Below, one piece after another: positions 26,951 through 34,646 of a stretch of DNA of 64,000 bases. The first letter of the stretch is position 1, and each line of letters starts with the position of its first letter. Origin of the DNA: Rhodospirillaceae bacterium (lineage in GTDB: Bacteria > Pseudomonadota > Alphaproteobacteria > UBA6615); the NCBI GenBank assembly GCA_018702955.1, contig JABJEK010000098.1:38393-102392 (forward strand), read 5' to 3'. The notes under the pieces were generated by a model. It saw nothing but the letters and a program-made list of their open reading frames with translations. It had not been told where the DNA came from and did no database searches. The position numbers and the translations under genes are program-made.

Positions 26951-27754
26951 TCAGGCTGCTTCGGGGCCAGATGGGCTCGTCGTCATCGAAGACGGGACCG
27001 CACGGCGGTAAAGATGCCAGGTCGCATGGCCCAGTACGGGCAAGGTTACCAGGAGTCCAACAAACCCGGACAATAGAGAAATTGCCGTAAGCGCGGCGAT
27101 GGTGAAACACCAGATCGCCATGACCCGCGGATTCCGCTTCACAAAGCGCACGCTGGTAATCATGGCCGTTACAAAGTCGATATCACGGTCGAATAGCATC
27201 GGTATCGAAATGACCGAATAGGAGAACACGCCGAAGGCGATAAGCGCGCCCACGGCATGCCCCGTGACCAGGAAGGCCCAGCCGGCGGGCGTGGTCAGGA
27301 TGGTGTCGAGAAGCGTGGAGAAACTGAAAAACTGGAACTCCATGAAGCCAAAGGACAGCAATGCGGCAATGTCCATCCAGATAAACAGCGAAAACCCGGT
27401 GACGAGCGCCATCCAGCCGAGATCGCGGCCAAACATCGATTTGACGGTCCGGAACACAATGCCCCAGGAAAGTGGTTCAGACTTTTCCAGCTGGCTGCTA
27501 ACGACGTAAAAACCGCTGGCGATAAAGGGCGCAATAAGCGCAAAACCCGCCGCCAATGGATAAACCAGAAAAGGCAGATCGAATTCGACCAGCATGAGGA
27601 TTAGCACCCAACCGCCAACGGCATAAATGGCGCCGAAAGCCAAGCCGTAGACCGGCGCGGCCTTGAAGTCTCGTATCCCCAGGCCGAGGACCTCGAGCAG
27701 GTCGTCGGTGGTGACCGCCTGCACTTCGATTTGGTTCTTCCGTGCGACACTCAT
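26951..27754 (-). CDS. DUF2189 domain-containing membrane protein
   Basis: The 267-residue protein has about six hydrophobic segments (for example YGLAFGAIYAVGGWVLILML, LVTGFSLFIWMDIAALLSFG and FTIAALTAISLLSGFVGLL) and the DUF2189 features AAPVYGLAFGA and ATWHLYRRAV. The start at 27754 has GGGGGG about 8 bases upstream; the open frame to 27961 runs into the comM relic on the other strand and is not used. It converges on comM with only 2 bases between. The family function is unknown. Confidence 0.82.
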   Translation of the reverse strand: MSVARKNQIEVQAVTTDDLLEVLGLGIRDFKAAPVYGLAFGAIYAVGGWVLILMLVEFDLPFLVYPLAAGFALIAPFIASGFYVVSSQLEKSEPLSWGIVFRTVKSMFGRDLGWMALVTGFSLFIWMDIAALLSFGFMEFQFFSFSTLLDTILTTPAGWAFLVTGHAVGALIAFGVFSYSVISIPMLFDRDIDFVTAMITSVRFVKRNPRVMAIWCFTIAALTAISLLSGFVGLLVTLPVLGHATWHLYRRAVPSSMTTSPSGPEAA

Positions 27755-27818
27755 GCCCAATCCCCCCCAATATATGCAAAAGACTAACCGGTTGGGCGGG
27801 GGCACCTCCTTGATATAG

Positions 27819-28091
27819 CGCAACTCGCCGGCGAATGAACACCTGCCCACCGACGCAGGAGCAGGCGTCGAAACGGACGAATCCATCACCACTGCGCACG
27901 CGGATGAGCGCGATTTGGCGAGGCAAGCAGCCAACAAGCCAAAACTGCCCGCCCGAGGCAACTATCGGGTGGTTCGCAGGGTGCGTATATTAGCAAATAC
28001 AATGGTAGGTCGCCCGCCTGCTTGAGAGATAAAAGTAGCCCGGCACTACATCGTGGAAACTCTTAGCTACTGGCGAGTAGTGCTTAATAGG
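27819..28091 (+). pseudogene. Decayed duplicate of the comM 3' end
   Basis: Read in one frame, this stretch aligns without gaps to the last 64 residues of the intact ComM 1.1 kb upstream. ADERDLARQAANKPKLPARG matches ADGSDLLKQAAEKLKLSARG, and VARHYIVETLSYWRV matches IARHYLAEALSYRRV. By my count 34 of 64 positions are identical, and the match ends at the ComM C-terminal Arg. An in-frame TGA interrupts it (28022-28024). Weaker similarity extends upstream to about 27819 (TDA block, 3-residue gap). It is a relic, not a gene. Confidence 0.8.
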
Positions 28092-28433
28092 TATTACTTA
28101 TTTGCTTCTTCGAAGATTCAGGAAATGGCCCCGAAAAAGCTGGCCTTGGGTGACGTATTTTTACGAGCAGCACGGCTCTGTTTTGGCAAGTCACGGATCA
28201 ACAATGTTGGTGGTCCCGAATATGGCGGCACCAACAATCCATCATAGCGGGTTATTTACCGAAATCCCGCGGCACCCGAGCAAGCACTACCACACATATT
28301 ATTCATACAAAACAATGGATTGTGCCACCATGGTAGTACAATGTATGACTTTGGTTTTCTAAGCCCTTGTTACATCGGAATTGGCTATTTCGATGCGCTC
28401 TCAGGTCGGGGTGGGATGAACTGCCGCGCGCAC
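28092..28433. other. AT-rich intergenic stretch without a recognisable gene
   Basis: This stretch is visibly richer in A+T than its surroundings. Short open frames cross it on the plus strand but have no start signal, no homology I can recognise and one of them begins in the comM relic. A 15-base block at 28304-28318 (CATACAAAACAATGG) nearly repeats CATAAAAAACAATGG at 25275-25289 before comM, and the following ~28 bases also look similar. It otherwise looks like decayed sequence. Confidence 0.5.
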
Positions 28434-29489
28434 CTAGAATATCTCGTCTTCATCGAAAATCGGGTCGGAGATAATGTTCTCTTCGAGCGCGTCGAGCGTT
28501 TCATCGAGTTCCCTGGGTGCCAACACACTGGCGATATGGAATAGCGCATCACCCTGATTGACGACCGGGAGGTTGGTGCGCCCGATAATCAACCCGCCCA
28601 GCGTCGATCGAACTTCCGTCTCCATCTCACCGAACGGGTCCGAAATCAGACCCAGGACCTCATCCTTGGTCACAGTGTCGCCTGTCTTCCTTAGCGACCG
28701 GAGGATCCCGCCTTCCGGCGCCCGTTGCCATTGGCTTCCGCTCGCAAGTGGCGATTCAATCACTGTTTTCTTGATCGTCCGCGACGACGTGATGCCAGCG
28801 TATTGAAGACACTGCAAAACGCCCTTCACGCCCACCCGGACCGCATATTCATCAAACCGGAGCGCCTCGCCCGCCTCATAAACGAGGATGGGAACGCCAC
28901 TGTCGCTCCCGGACTTACGCAACGACCCGTCGCGCTGCGGTGATTCGATGATGATTGGGGCGCCGAACACACCGGCAAGCTCGCGCGATCGCGCGTCATC
29001 CGAGTTAATCCGAATTTGGGGCAGGTTTATGCGATTCACGGCCGCCGAATGGAGGTCGATGCCGAAATCACAGCGCAGCACGACATCGGTCAGGAACCGG
29101 TTCGCAAGCTGACTGGCGAGCGAGCCCTTCGGGCTGCCGGGAAACGAACGGTTGAGGTCGCGCCGGTCAGGCAGGTACCGGCTGTGGGAGATAAACCCAT
29201 AGGCATTGACGATCGGTACCAGCAGCAATGTCCCCGACAACCGCCGCAGCGCCGGAGTTCGGGCGATCCGGCGTATAATCTCAACGCCGATGATCTCGTC
29301 ACCATGGACGGCCGCGCTGACAAACACCGTCGGCCCGTCCTTGCGTCCGTGGATCACCTGCACCGGCAGGTTCATCGGCGCATGGTTGGAGAGCACACTC
29401 ATTGGCAGGTCGACTGTCATCCGTTCGCCGGCGGGGATGGAATGACCACCGATCTCGAATGGCGGCCTCTTCGTCTTGCTCTTGACCAT
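28434..29489 (-). CDS. Succinylglutamate desuccinylase/aspartoacylase (AspA/AstE) family zinc hydrolase
   Basis: The 351-residue protein has the zinc site of the family: His-62 and Glu-65 in AAVHGDEIIG and His-147 in FGIDLHSAA, plus Asn/Arg in RRDLNRSFPG. Family members are zinc carboxypeptidase-fold enzymes that hydrolyse N-acyl amino acids; a C-terminal barrel (EGGILRSLRKTGDTVTKDE, then VNQGDALFHIASV) resembles a biotinyl-lipoyl-like fold. It is the last gene of a four-gene overlapping operon, its ATG overlapping the RimK stop (TAATG). A peptide- or glutamyl-removing role is inferred. Confidence 0.88.
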   Translation of the reverse strand: MVKSKTKRPPFEIGGHSIPAGERMTVDLPMSVLSNHAPMNLPVQVIHGRKDGPTVFVSAAVHGDEIIGVEIIRRIARTPALRRLSGTLLLVPIVNAYGFISHSRYLPDRRDLNRSFPGSPKGSLASQLANRFLTDVVLRCDFGIDLHSAAVNRINLPQIRINSDDARSRELAGVFGAPIIIESPQRDGSLRKSGSDSGVPILVYEAGEALRFDEYAVRVGVKGVLQCLQYAGITSSRTIKKTVIESPLASGSQWQRAPEGGILRSLRKTGDTVTKDEVLGLISDPFGEMETEVRSTLGGLIIGRTNLPVVNQGDALFHIASVLAPRELDETLDALEENIISDPIFDEDEIF

Positions 29490-30409
29490 TACGCAGCGCG
29501 TCGCTTCCGGGTGCTGCGGGTCTGGGTACGCCCGGGCCGCGCGTTCTTCTCGATGAACTCGATGATCTTGCCCGCGACATCGATTCCGGTGGCGGTCTCG
29601 ACCCCCTCAAGACCCGGCGACGAGTTTACCTCCATGACCACCGGACCCTCGTTCGAGCGCAGCATGTCTACACCGCACACTTTAAGGCCAACAGCCCGGG
29701 CGGATTTAACGGCGGTGGCGCGCTCCTGGGCAGTAATCTTGATGGCCTCGGCGGAACCACCACGATGCAGGTTGGAGCGGAAATCGCCCTCCTTGCCGCG
29801 TCGGATCATCGACGCCACGACCCTGTCACCAACCACGAGACAGCGGATATCCTCGCCATTGGCCTCCTTGACGAACTGCTGCACCAAAATGTTCGTCTTT
29901 ACACCGCCAAAAGCCTGGATGATGGATTCCGCTGCGCGGGGCGTTTCCCCCAGGACCACACCGATTCCTTGCGTGCCCTCCAGCAGTTTGATCACAACCG
30001 GCGCGCCGCCCACAATATCCAGAAGCTCAGATGCCTCCGAGGTCCGGTGCGCAAACACCGTGACCGGCAATCCGATGTCCTCGCGTGACAAAAGCTGCAT
30101 TGAGCGCAGCTTGTCGCGCGATCGCGATATCCCGACAGATTCATTCACCGGATAGATGCCCATCATCTCGAACTGGCGCAACACCGCGGTTCCGAAGAAG
30201 GTCACCGACGCCCCGATGCGCGGTATGACCGCGTCATACCCCTTCAGGGATTCACCCTGATAGTGCACCTCGGGATCGCTCGAGGCGATATCAATGAAGC
30301 AGCGCAGATGGTCGATGACATCGATCTCATGGCCGCGCACTTCTGCTGCTTCGATCAGGCGTTTATGAGAATAGAGTTCGGCATTCCGGCACATGAGGGC
30401 GAGTTTCAT
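29489..30409 (-). CDS. rimK: RimK family alpha-L-glutamate ligase
   Basis: The 306-residue ATP-grasp ligase is close to E. coli RimK in length (300). It shows [22 protein letters not shown], the ATP-binding Lys-141 region [17 protein letters not shown], and the Mg-binding [13 protein letters not shown] near the C-terminus. RimK adds glutamates to the C-terminus of ribosomal protein S6. A basic tail ([15 protein letters not shown]) ends it. It overlaps the RimB-like gene by 4 bases upstream and the AspA-like gene by 1 base downstream. Confidence 0.92.
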   Translation of the reverse strand: MKLALMCRNAELYSHKRLIEAAEVRGHEIDVIDHLRCFIDIASSDPEVHYQGESLKGYDAVIPRIGASVTFFGTAVLRQFEMMGIYPVNESVGISRSRDKLRSMQLLSREDIGLPVTVFAHRTSEASELLDIVGGAPVVIKLLEGTQGIGVVLGETPRAAESIIQAFGGVKTNILVQQFVKEANGEDIRCLVVGDRVVASMIRRGKEGDFRSNLHRGGSAEAIKITAQERATAVKSARAVGLKVCGVDMLRSNEGPVVMEVNSSPGLEGVETATGIDVAGKIIEFIEKNARPGRTQTRSTRKRRAA

Positions 30410-30960
30410 GGGGATTTCCTTTTGCTGGCACGGCTGCTGGTGATGTCGGCATAGTTAAGGCCGTCGAGATAGGAGTGGCTCGTATCGATCAGGCATCGGC
30501 CCCGGATCGCCTGGCGTCCCAACAACATCCGGAACCCCATGGGGTCCCGATCGGCGAGGGTCAATTCGATCGGCCACACACGGCCCCCAAGGGACAAGCC
30601 GGTTTCAATCACGTAACGAACTTGCTTGTGACCGGTAGAGCTCTTGATCTCCCGCTCATCACGGATTTCGGCAATACATTCGATCGGAGCCGCCTTTCCG
30701 CGCTGGCCCGGTCGAACCATAAACGACACATGCGGCGCACCTTTCTCGTAGGTGACGCGCTCACGGAAAGCGTGAATGGCCGAAGTACGGGCCCCGCTAT
30801 CGATCTTGGCCTTGATAGGGTCGACCCCCAGGTCGGGCAGGCCAACCCATTCTCGCCAGCCGACAATCGGGATTTCATCCGCCAGCCGCAACCTTAGTAC
30901 CGGCGACTTGCGGGGCCTCTCGACACGTTCGTCCCGCCGAAGCTTGCGCGCGTCGCTCAC
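30406..30960 (-). CDS. RimB-like retropepsin-type protease (ATP-dependent zinc protease family)
   Basis: The 184-residue protein has the aspartic-protease-like motif [13 protein letters not shown] (Asp-54) and the C-terminal [17 protein letters not shown] that pairs with it in retropepsin-like folds. The family is the Zn_protease/RimB group usually encoded beside rimK. RimB modulates the Pseudomonas RimK system. An N-terminal basic stretch ([15 protein letters not shown]) precedes the domain. Stop and start codons overlap both neighbours by 4 bases, which is strong evidence of one translational unit. Confidence 0.85.
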   Translation of the reverse strand: MSDARKLRRDERVERPRKSPVLRLRLADEIPIVGWREWVGLPDLGVDPIKAKIDSGARTSAIHAFRERVTYEKGAPHVSFMVRPGQRGKAAPIECIAEIRDEREIKSSTGHKQVRYVIETGLSLGGRVWPIELTLADRDPMGFRMLLGRQAIRGRCLIDTSHSYLDGLNYADITSSRASKRKSP

Positions 30961-31301
30961 GCGGAACCCTGTGCAGGATCGCTCGCATCGGGCACAGAGC
31001 TTTGGCCGTCGGGGCTGCCGAAGGCGGCCTCGTTGACCCGGCGATAATTCGTAAACGTCTTCTGGCTCAGCACCACCAGATAACCGTCCATATCAATCGA
31101 CACGTAACCGCGCTGGTAGAGCCCTCGGCCGATGGCCTCAAGCTCATCGGGCCACAGCCGGCGTTTTCCAAGCCGGTCACACAGCAACTTCATGGATACT
31201 CTAAAGCGGCCCCGGACTTTGCCACCGAAGGGGCGGTCATAGAGCTCAACGAGTTCGTCGACCAAGGATTCAATACGTGCGTTTTCAGGGCGATCTGTCA
31301 T
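30957..31301 (-). CDS. Small conserved-looking protein heading the RimK operon, unknown function
   Basis: The 114-residue protein is mostly helical by pattern. Its centre (RFRVSMKLLCDRLGKRRLWPDE, then EAIGRGLYQRGYVSIDMDGY) reads like a small winged-helix or helix-turn-helix domain; the last 25 residues are low-complexity. The ATG at 31301 has AAGGTGG at about 7 bases; the ATG at 31319 has none. Its stop overlaps the RimB-like start by 4 bases. It occupies the place RimA has in Pseudomonas rimABK, but I cannot show homology. Confidence 0.65.
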   Translation of the reverse strand: MTDRPENARIESLVDELVELYDRPFGGKVRGRFRVSMKLLCDRLGKRRLWPDELEAIGRGLYQRGYVSIDMDGYLVVLSQKTFTNYRRVNEAAFGSPDGQSSVPDASDPAQGSA

Positions 31302-31320
31302 GACCGCCACCTTAAACAAG

Positions 31321-31356
31321 ATATTATTATTTATCTATAGACAATAATTATTATAT
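31321..31356. promoter_or_regulatory. AT-rich imperfect palindrome upstream of the RimK operon
   Basis: The block is almost only A and T and reads as an imperfect dyad centred between 31337 and 31338; the core TTATCTATAGACAA (31331-31344) has one mismatch. It lies 20-55 bases before the start of the first operon gene, where a promoter or operator is expected. TTGTCA and TATAAT-like words lie in the same block on the minus strand but not at clear promoter spacing. The regulator is unknown. Confidence 0.45.
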
Positions 31357-31392
31357 TTTAGGTGACAATATTCCCATTATTGCGCCGCACCC

Positions 31393-32094
31393 CTAGATGG
31401 CGGCCCCGACCAGGCTGCCGATCCCGGCCGTTAGGGCCATCGCAAAGGCCCCCCAGAGCGTCACACGGGCGGTCGCACGGACCACCGGCGCGCCGCCGAC
31501 CTTGGACGAGACCGCCCCCAACAGGGCCAGGCTGGCCAGTGAGGCGACGGAGACGACCGGTATGGCCTGCGCGACTGGCGTCAGGGCCACGGCGATCAAC
31601 GGCAGGCCCGCGCCTATCGAGAACGTCGCCGCCGATGTCCAGGCCGCCTGCAGCGGCCGTGCCGCGCCGGTGTCATGCATGCCGAGCTCATCGCGCGCGT
31701 GGGCGCCGAGCGCATCATGTGCGGTGAGCTGGATGGCGACTTCCTTTGCCAAGGCTGGTTCGAGCCCGCGGCCTTCATAGACCTCGGCCAGTTCGGCCAA
31801 CTCTTCTTCCGGCGAGGCTTCAAGCGCGAGCCGCTCGGTCTCAAGATCCGCGCGCTCCGTGTCGGACTGGGAACTGACCGAGACATACTCGCCGGCGGCC
31901 ATGGCGGTGGCGCCAGCCACCAGCCCGGCAATACCTGCGATCAGGATGGTCTCGCGGTCCGCGGACGCCGCCGCGACGCCGACGATGAGGCTCGCGGTTG
32001 AAACGATGCCGTCGTTTGCCCCCAGAACAGCGGCGCGCAGCCAGCCGATCCGGTGGACGTAGTGATGTTCGGAATCATCCCCGTGATGGCTCAT
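31393..32094 (-). CDS. VIT1/CCC1 family transporter (iron/manganese)
   Basis: The 233-residue protein has the VIT1 N-terminal signature WLRAAVLGANDGIVSTASLIVGV, the metal-binding stretch GEYVSVSSQSDTERADLETE with acidic residues, and three C-terminal transmembrane segments. Relatives export Fe(II) or Mn(II) across a membrane. The ATG at 32094 is preferred; the longer frame begins at a TTG. It is in the same direction as the RimK operon, which starts after about 90 bases, but separated from it by the AT-rich palindrome. Confidence 0.88.
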   Translation of the reverse strand: MSHHGDDSEHHYVHRIGWLRAAVLGANDGIVSTASLIVGVAAASADRETILIAGIAGLVAGATAMAAGEYVSVSSQSDTERADLETERLALEASPEEELAELAEVYEGRGLEPALAKEVAIQLTAHDALGAHARDELGMHDTGAARPLQAAWTSAATFSIGAGLPLIAVALTPVAQAIPVVSVASLASLALLGAVSSKVGGAPVVRATARVTLWGAFAMALTAGIGSLVGAAI

Positions 32095-32238
32095 TTCAAA
32101 GTATTTCCCTGTCCTGCCCAATCGACCTGTTCGTCTTGAACGTAGTCATTACCCGCCGCTTTGCCTACAATTACACCCACCAACAAGCTGGTCTTCACAA
32201 CGTTGCGCGGCCATCAGGTTCGACGACAGGGAAACGTC

Positions 32239-33480
32239 ATGAGTTCAACACTGGTTGCGCCCGCCGCCCAGACAACGCTGCTCGAAACCTTCGATCTTTA
32301 TGCCCCGCCGGCCGAATTCTACGAGAGCCCGTATCCTTACTATAAGGCGCTGCGCGAGCTCGACCCGGTGCATGAAAACGCCGATGGTTCGTTCTACCTG
32401 ACCCGATATGAAGACGTGCGCCGCGTCTACCGGACCAAGGGTATGACGTCCGACAAGACCGGGATGTTCACCAAAAAATACGGCCCCGGCGCGCTTCTCG
32501 AGCAGCACACTACGTCGATGCTGTTCAGCGACCCGCCCTACCACACCCGCATCCGAAATCTCCTGCGCCACGCCTTCACGCCGCGCGCCCTGCAACAGCT
32601 CGAGCATCGGGTCGTCGAACTGGTGGATGGCCTGATTGAACAATGCCGCGACAGGGGCGAAATGGACCTCGTCCTCGATTTCGCATTTCCGCTGCCGGTG
32701 GAGGTGATCTGCACCATGCTCGGCATCGACACGCGCGAGCGCGAGCGGCTTCAGGAATGGTCCCGCGAGATCCTGACGCCGCTGGAACCGACCGCGACAC
32801 CGGAAATGATCGCAGACGGCAACCGGGCGGTGGATGAATTTACGGCCTTCTTGCGCGACCTTCTCGAGGAAAAACGAGCGAACATGGCCCGCGGCGTGCG
32901 GGCGGGTGACATTCTCGAAGACCTGATCGATTCCCAGGAATCAGAAGACGATCCGCTCACCGCGGATGAGCTCGTCCAGAACTGCATCCTGTTGCTCAAC
33001 GGTGGCCACGAAACGACGACCAATCTCGTGAGCAACGGCATGAAGGCGATGTTCGACAACCCCGACCAGCTCCGGAAGCTGCACGATGACCCGTCGCTGA
33101 TCGGGGGCGCCATCGAGGAGATGCTGCGCTTCGACAGCCCCCTGCAAATCGGCAACCGCGGAATTGCCGAACCGTTTGAAGTGGGCGGCACCACGCTCGC
33201 CCCCGGCACCCAAATCCTCACCAGCATCGGCGGCGCCAACCACGACCCCGACGCCTTCGATCAGCCTGAAGTTTTTGACATCACACGCACGCCCAACAAG
33301 CATCTGGCCTTTGCTGCCGGGATCCACGCCTGCATCGGCGCGCCGCTGGCGCGCATGGAGGGCACGATTGCCATCGGCAAACTGGTTGCCGCATTCCCGG
33401 ACATGCAGCGCACCGGCCCCATCAGCCGGGGCGGCCGGGCCCGGTTCCGTGGCCTGACCAGCATGCCCGTATCGATCTAG
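32239..33480 (+). CDS. Cytochrome P450
   Basis: The 413-residue soluble class I-type P450 has the I-helix oxygen-activation motif LLNGGHETTTN, the ExxR motif in IEEMLRFDSPLQ and the haem-binding FAAGIHACIGAPLAR (Cys is the axial ligand). No ferredoxin or reductase partner is adjacent. The start at 32239 lies 13 bases after AGGGAAA; the extension to 32161 is not family-like. It is followed by an oxygenase gene, so a shared oxidative pathway is possible. Substrate unknown. Confidence 0.95.
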   Translation: MSSTLVAPAAQTTLLETFDLYAPPAEFYESPYPYYKALRELDPVHENADGSFYLTRYEDVRRVYRTKGMTSDKTGMFTKKYGPGALLEQHTTSMLFSDPPYHTRIRNLLRHAFTPRALQQLEHRVVELVDGLIEQCRDRGEMDLVLDFAFPLPVEVICTMLGIDTRERERLQEWSREILTPLEPTATPEMIADGNRAVDEFTAFLRDLLEEKRANMARGVRAGDILEDLIDSQESEDDPLTADELVQNCILLLNGGHETTTNLVSNGMKAMFDNPDQLRKLHDDPSLIGGAIEEMLRFDSPLQIGNRGIAEPFEVGGTTLAPGTQILTSIGGANHDPDAFDQPEVFDITRTPNKHLAFAAGIHACIGAPLARMEGTIAIGKLVAAFPDMQRTGPISRGGRARFRGLTSMPVSI

Positions 33481-33596
33481 GCCGGTCACCCGGCGAGACG
33501 GTGCGGCAGGGGGAATAGGCAGATGCGAGAGGTCGGGATAGAGTCATCCCCCTGAGTTTTGCAGACACAAAGGTACAGACGAGGCGGATAAAGCCC

Positions 33597-34604
33597 ATGA
33601 CCACCCTGCCAATCCTGGACATCGGCCCCTATCTCGCCGGCGAGGAAGGCGCGCACGCGCGCCTGGCCAACAAATTGCGCGACGCGTGCGAGAACATCGG
33701 CTTCTACTTCATGATCAACCACGGCATCCCGCAGGAGCTGATCGACTCGGCGTTCAACGAGGCGGCACGGTTTCACGCGTTGCCCCTCGAGACGAAGCAA
33801 CGCTTGAAGCAGGGCGAACACTATGTCGGCTATGTTGGCCATGGCGGCACGCGGGTCGCGGTCGACGACGCGGCGGAGCGGGGCGAGGAATTCGCGAACC
33901 GCAAGAACAAGCCCGACCTGCACGCTGCCTATCATATCAATAGCGATTTCCCGGCCGACCACGCCCGGTGCACGGCGGGCGAGCGTTTCTACATCCCCCA
34001 GCCCTGGCCGGACGAGCGTGACTTGCCGGGTTTCCGGAGGAACATTCAGACCTATTACGCCGCCGTGGGGGCCCTGGGCCACAAGTTGATGCCGGTCTAT
34101 GCAACCGCACTCGGGGTACCGACAGACTATTTCGACCCGCATTTCGAGGATGCTCTGGCCTGGCTGCGGCTGATCCACTATCCGAGGATCGAGCAACGCG
34201 TCGAGAACCAACTCGGCGTCGGCGCGCACACCGATGCGGGCTTCCTGACCTTCCTGCCACAGACCGAGGTGGCTGGACTGGAGGTACAGCTCCCGAGCGG
34301 CGAATGGATCACCGCACCGAAGGTGCCCGGTTCCTATGTGATCAATGCGGGACAAATGCTTCGGCGCTGGAGCAACGACCGGTGGCTGGCGAGCCCACAC
34401 CGAGTGATTTCGCCGGACGGCGACCGGGATCGATACTCGATCCCGCTGTTCTTCAACCCCGGCGCGCAAGCGACGATCACCTGTATCCCGGGCGCCGACG
34501 GGGAAACAATCGCCCACGAGCCGATCAGCTACAACGACTTCCTCGATTGGTATCTCGCCAACGCCTACAAGGCAGTCGCCAATTCACGGGTCGATGCGGC
34601 CTAG
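33597..34604 (+). CDS. 2-oxoglutarate/Fe(II)-dependent oxygenase (isopenicillin N synthase family)
   Basis: The 335-residue protein has the N-terminal domain ENIGFYFMINHGIP and the metal triad His-211 and Asp-213 (GAHTDAGFLT) with His-268 (SPHRVISP), followed by Arg-279 and Ser-281 (RYSIP) for 2-oxoglutarate. This is the DIOX_N/2OG-FeII pattern shared by isopenicillin N synthase and bacterial 2-oxoglutarate oxygenases. It lies 116 bases after the P450; an 8-base inverted repeat with a long loop (33507-33514 and 33547-33554) lies between. Substrate unknown. Confidence 0.92.
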   Translation: MTTLPILDIGPYLAGEEGAHARLANKLRDACENIGFYFMINHGIPQELIDSAFNEAARFHALPLETKQRLKQGEHYVGYVGHGGTRVAVDDAAERGEEFANRKNKPDLHAAYHINSDFPADHARCTAGERFYIPQPWPDERDLPGFRRNIQTYYAAVGALGHKLMPVYATALGVPTDYFDPHFEDALAWLRLIHYPRIEQRVENQLGVGAHTDAGFLTFLPQTEVAGLEVQLPSGEWITAPKVPGSYVINAGQMLRRWSNDRWLASPHRVISPDGDRDRYSIPLFFNPGAQATITCIPGADGETIAHEPISYNDFLDWYLANAYKAVANSRVDAA

Positions 34605-34646
34605 GGCCGCGTCGCCGGAAACATTATTCCGAAAGGACACTTAAAC

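Noticed and set aside
27755..27961. Extended N-terminus of the DUF2189 gene on the minus strand
   Set aside because: It would overlap the comM relic and adds no family sequence, while ATG at 27754 has a good GGGGGG site.
28053..28247. 64-residue plus-strand frame after comM
   Set aside because: It starts inside the comM relic (residues ETLSYWRV) and runs into AT-rich sequence with no ribosome-binding site or homology.
33507..33554. CAGGGGGA / TCCCCCTG inverted repeat between P450 and the oxygenase genes
   Set aside because: The 8-base arms are separated by 32 bases; with no T-run it is not a convincing terminator or operator.
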